Shown here piece by piece: positions 35,822 to 38,306 of a DNA stretch of 38,306 nucleotides; within the stretch, counting starts at the first letter, position 1; each line of letters opens with the position of its first letter. The notes under the pieces were generated by a model, which saw only the letters and a program-made list of their open reading frames with translations, had not been told where the DNA came from and did no database searches. Made by a program: the position numbers and the translations under genes. Origin of the DNA: Hyphomicrobiales bacterium (lineage in GTDB: Bacteria > Pseudomonadota > Alphaproteobacteria > Rhizobiales > CAJQND01); assembly GCA_028285595.1 (NCBI GenBank), contig JANQOW010000162.1, forward strand, positions 1 to 38,306, in the 5' to 3' direction.

Positions 35822-36196
35822 ATGTTTAAACGAATGTCCTTGGCCCTTGCTGCTGTGTTGGGGGCGATTTTTGTCCTGGGCCAAACACCAACTGCACAGG
35901 CAGGTGCAGTGACACCTCTGCATGTGCTGGAAATCGAAAAACATATTGAAACAAGTGACTTGCTGCACAAGACGCACGGCTGGCACTGCCGTAACGCCTA
36001 TGGTCCGTTTGGCTGGCATCACCACCCCGGTGCTTGTGGTGGTTATTACCGCGAACCCTATTATGGTGGCCACAACATCGTAATCCGGCCGGGCTATAAT
36101 CGCCGCTGCACCCGCCGTGTCTATAGGGGCTGCATCCGGCGCTGGAGACACAGCAGAAAGCGTAGAGCGCGTTGCCTGCGCAAGTACCGTTGCTAA
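35822..36196 (+). CDS. Small exported basic, Cys- and His-containing protein
   Basis: 124 residues with AGGGAG 6 bases before the ATG. Residues 1-27 form a signal peptide (KR, hydrophobic run, cut after AQA). The middle has a WHCRNAYGPFGWHHHPGACGG segment with clustered His, Gly and aromatic residues. The last 35 residues are very rich in Arg and Lys with four regularly spaced cysteines. Six cysteines in the mature protein suggest disulfides or metal binding in the periplasm or outside. It resembles small GWH-type exported proteins of Rhizobiales, but I cannot name a family. It stands alone between the gcv promoter and an SDR gene. Confidence 0.8.
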   Translation: MFKRMSLALAAVLGAIFVLGQTPTAQAGAVTPLHVLEIEKHIETSDLLHKTHGWHCRNAYGPFGWHHHPGACGGYYREPYYGGHNIVIRPGYNRRCTRRVYRGCIRRWRHSRKRRARCLRKYRC

Positions 36197-36213
36197 GGCC
36201 GCGGTCTTAGGAC

Positions 36214-36948
36214 GTGGGCGAAACAGTTGATCGCAAGGTTGCACTGATTGTCGGGGCCGGAGATTTCCTGGGCGGAGCGATAGCCAAGCGCTTTGCCCGG
36301 GAAGGCTATCACGCGGTCATTACCCGTCGACGTGGCGATCTGGAAGAGGTCCAGAGTGCAATTGAAAAGAGCGGCGGCTCAGCCTCGGGATTCCACTCCG
36401 ATGCCCGCGATGAAGATCAGGTGATAGACCTGTTTGAGCGCATCGAACGCGACATTGGCCCAATAGAAGTGTGCGTGTTTAATGTGGGCGGCAATGTGCG
36501 CTTCTCCATCACCGAAACCACAGCGCGGGTCTACCGCAAGGTGTGGGAGATGTGCGCCTTCGGCGCATTTCTCGTGGGGCGCGAGGCGGCCAAGCGCATG
36601 CTTGAACGGGGCAAAGGCACGATAGTGTTCACGGGCGCGTCTGCCAGCGTGCGCGGCCGTGAGGGTTTTGCGGCCTTTTCGGGCGGTAAGCATGCACAGC
36701 GCGCGCTTGCCCAGAGCATGGCGCGCGAGCTGGGTCCAAAAGGCATACACGTGGCCCATGTGGTGATCGATGGCGCGATCGATACAAAGTGGACACGGGA
36801 GATTTTTCCAGATTGGTTTGAAACAAGGCCGGCAGACGGCATTATGCAACCGGACGATCTGGCAGAGATCTATTGGAACCTCCACGCTCAGCCCAGAGCG
36901 GCTTGGACTTTCGAGGTGGATGTTCGGCCTTATGTAGAAGAGTGGTAG
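36214..36948 (+). CDS. SDR-family protein lacking the catalytic tyrosine
   Basis: 244 residues from a GTG at 36214, the only reasonable start because a stop codon lies two codons upstream. The Rossmann nucleotide site reads GAGDFLG (14-20), a variant of TGxxxGxG. NVGG at 90-93 and Ser143 match the SDR pattern. At the YxxxK motif, however, the sequence is F155-S-G-G-K159, so the proton-donating tyrosine is missing. A QSMARELGPKGIHVAHVVIDGAI stretch follows. It probably binds NAD(P), but ordinary dehydrogenase chemistry is doubtful. A DsbA-fold isomerase gene follows 24 bases later on the same strand. Confidence 0.85.
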   Translation: MGETVDRKVALIVGAGDFLGGAIAKRFAREGYHAVITRRRGDLEEVQSAIEKSGGSASGFHSDARDEDQVIDLFERIERDIGPIEVCVFNVGGNVRFSITETTARVYRKVWEMCAFGAFLVGREAAKRMLERGKGTIVFTGASASVRGREGFAAFSGGKHAQRALAQSMARELGPKGIHVAHVVIDGAIDTKWTREIFPDWFETRPADGIMQPDDLAEIYWNLHAQPRAAWTFEVDVRPYVEEW

Positions 36949-36972
36949 GCACACGCAAGCAACGGCGGCGCG

Positions 36973-37560
36973 ATGACGAAGACAGTCGATTTTTACTATG
37001 ATTACGGTAGCCCGGCGGCGTACCTGGCCTGGACGCAGTTGCCGAAGCTTTGTGCAGACCATGGCGCTGAGCTGGTGGCTCATCCGATCTTGCTGGGCGG
37101 CGTATTCAAAGCCACCGGCAACCAGAGCCCGGTGGTGATCGAGGCCAAAGGTGCCTGGATGTTTGGCGATCTGGAGCGCCATGCCGCCCACTATGGGGTG
37201 AGCTTCTCGCAAAATCCCTATTTCATCATCAACACCTTGCCGCTCATGCGCGGCGCCATGTGGGCCCGAGCCGCGGGGCGCCTTGCGGAGTATGACAAAG
37301 TCATGTTCGAGGCAATCTGGGTGAACCAGAAAGACATGAACAATGTGGCTGTGATCGGCGAGGTTTTGGCCGAAGGCGGCTTTGATGCCGCTGAAGTGAC
37401 TGAGGCCGTTCAGGATGCCGCGATCAAAGCTGAACTGATCGAGGTCACTAGCGCCGCCGTTGAGCGGGGCCTTTTTGGCGTGCCCACAATGTTTGTGGGC
37501 GGTCAGATGCATTTCGGCCAGGACCGTCTCGACTGGGTGGCCCGCGCCCTTGGCGGCTAG
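36973..37560 (+). CDS. 2-hydroxychromene-2-carboxylate isomerase-like DsbA-family protein (GST kappa type)
   Basis: 195 residues, the usual length. The N-terminus TVDFYYDYGSPAAYLAW places Ser13 where 2-hydroxychromene-2-carboxylate isomerase (NahD) and kappa-class glutathione transferases have their active serine, instead of the CxxC of DsbA. GVPTMFVGGQMHFGQDRLDWV is the conserved C-terminal cis-proline and helix region. NahD acts in naphthalene breakdown with glutathione, but no other aromatic pathway genes are here, so a general glutathione-dependent role is as likely. It may be co-transcribed with the SDR. It meets the EamA gene tail to tail. Confidence 0.9.
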   Translation: MTKTVDFYYDYGSPAAYLAWTQLPKLCADHGAELVAHPILLGGVFKATGNQSPVVIEAKGAWMFGDLERHAAHYGVSFSQNPYFIINTLPLMRGAMWARAAGRLAEYDKVMFEAIWVNQKDMNNVAVIGEVLAEGGFDAAEVTEAVQDAAIKAELIEVTSAAVERGLFGVPTMFVGGQMHFGQDRLDWVARALGG

Positions 37561-38306
37561 ATCGGATCAAAAAGGATCTTTGCCAGCGCCTGCCAGCGCT
37601 GTTTGAACCGCCCTGACCTTGGGCCTTTGAGCTTGCGTTCACGCCAGGCGACAAACACACCCGATCCGGCAATCAACGCCATGCCCACGATGGAGAAGAT
37701 ATCGGGGACTTGATCCCACAGAACGTAGCCCCAGAAGCCGGCAAAGATCAGGTAGGTGTAGTCGAAGGGGGCGAGCCAGCTTACTTCCGCGGTCTGATAG
37801 GCTTTGGAAAGACACATGTTGGCGCAAAGATTGATGGCGGAACAAGCGACAACAATCAGGAACACCTGCCAGGTGAGACCACGCCAGCCCGTGAACAGAT
37901 AAGGCCAGTCTTGAGCAAGCTGAGGAAACGGTTCCAGCGAAAACACGGCCACACCAAGCCCGCCGGCCAATATGAAAGCCAGCGCTGCGCCATAGGCCAA
38001 GGTTGCGGGAGATTCCTCGCGGCAAAACTTCCGCGTGGTCAGAACGGTTCCCGCATAGCACAGCCCCGCACCTACCGGCGTCAGGTTGACCAGCGAGAAA
38101 TCATCAGCGCCGGGCCTTAAGATCAGCAAGGTTCCTGTGAACCCGGCCAGAATGGCCGTTGAGCGTTGAATGCCAACCTTCTCGCCCAGGAAGAGCACGG
38201 AAAACAGCGCCACGAACAGAGGGAATGTGTAAAGCCCGGCCGCGATGTTTGCCAGGTTGAGGAACGCGATGCCGCCGAAGAAGCAGATCATGGCGCCCAC
38301 CAGGAA
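37557..38306 (-). CDS. DMT superfamily (EamA) transporter, N-terminus cut by window edge
   Basis: The frame is open to base 38306, so the first part of the protein is missing; 249 codons plus the stop are visible. Marks of EamA transporters are the LYTFPLFVALFSVLFLGEKVGIQRSTAILAGFTGTLLILRPG segment closing the first repeat and the SWLAPFDYTYLIFAGFWGYVLWDQVPD segment in the second repeat. About eight hydrophobic helices are visible, with a basic cytoplasmic tail rich in Arg and Lys. It is an inner-membrane metabolite or drug exporter or importer of unknown substrate. Confidence 0.92.
   Translation of the reverse strand, partial: FLVGAMICFFGGIAFLNLANIAAGLYTFPLFVALFSVLFLGEKVGIQRSTAILAGFTGTLLILRPGADDFSLVNLTPVGAGLCYAGTVLTTRKFCREESPATLAYGAALAFILAGGLGVAVFSLEPFPQLAQDWPYLFTGWRGLTWQVFLIVVACSAINLCANMCLSKAYQTAEVSWLAPFDYTYLIFAGFWGYVLWDQVPDIFSIVGMALIAGSGVFVAWRERKLKGPRSGRFKQRWQALAKILFDPI

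Overview
The window is a chromosomal stretch of a GC-rich Gram-negative bacterium, most likely an alphaproteobacterium. The main clues are a class I lysyl-tRNA synthetase (lysK), a gcvT-gcvH-gcvP operon behind a tandem glycine riboswitch, a class 2 (quinone-linked) PyrD, the Lhr-type helicase/PdeM pair, and intergenic palindromic repeats whose spurious translation reads RHPRERGDPG, which is common in alphaproteobacterial genomes. I cannot assign a genus by eye. No tRNA, rRNA, integrase, transposase or CRISPR array was seen.

Layout. 1-7660: an M81 (MlrC-like) metallopeptidase, cut by the left edge, diverges from a complete dipeptide/oligopeptide-type ABC operon (binding protein, two permeases, fused double ATPase) that ends in an M20 amidohydrolase. 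This looks like a peptide or N-acyl amino acid uptake and hydrolysis module. 7702-8597: four tandem copies of a 233-bp intergenic repeat lie between two convergent operons. 8709-14855, minus strand: AraC-type regulator, degenerate M28-like protein, 4HBT thioesterase, then a second Opp/Dpp-type transporter (two permeases and a fused ATPase) that has no binding protein of its own here. 15016-15887: an exported DUF4142 protein and a Tat-exported cupredoxin. 15884-19118: PdeM phosphoesterase and Lhr-type DEXH helicase of the ligase-associated DNA repair group.

19176-21712: a two-gene minus-strand unit of a surface-exposed lipoprotein with a TbpB-like barrel motif and a Slam-like (TPR plus DUF560 barrel) outer-membrane protein. 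It reads as a type XI secretion (Slam) system with its own cargo and is the most interesting item in the window. 21834-23183: MATE efflux pump. 23180-24926: an overlapping DUF952-pyrD-arsC operon, divergent from an S24 (LexA/CI-like) repressor at 25062. 25724-25820: a single palindromic repeat of the same family as the array. 25846-27441: lysK, divergent from a DinG/XPD-like iron-sulfur helicase with a degenerate exonuclease-like N-terminus, followed by a TerB-family gene.

30890-35640: the glycine cleavage operon (gcvT, gcvH, gcvP) with its riboswitch and a candidate promoter. 35822-38306: a small basic Cys-rich exported protein, an SDR lacking the catalytic tyrosine, a DsbA-fold 2-hydroxychromene-2-carboxylate isomerase-like protein, and an EamA transporter cut by the right edge. 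Genes are densely packed, with many 4-base ATGA overlaps inside operons and three 4-base tail-to-tail overlaps between convergent genes.
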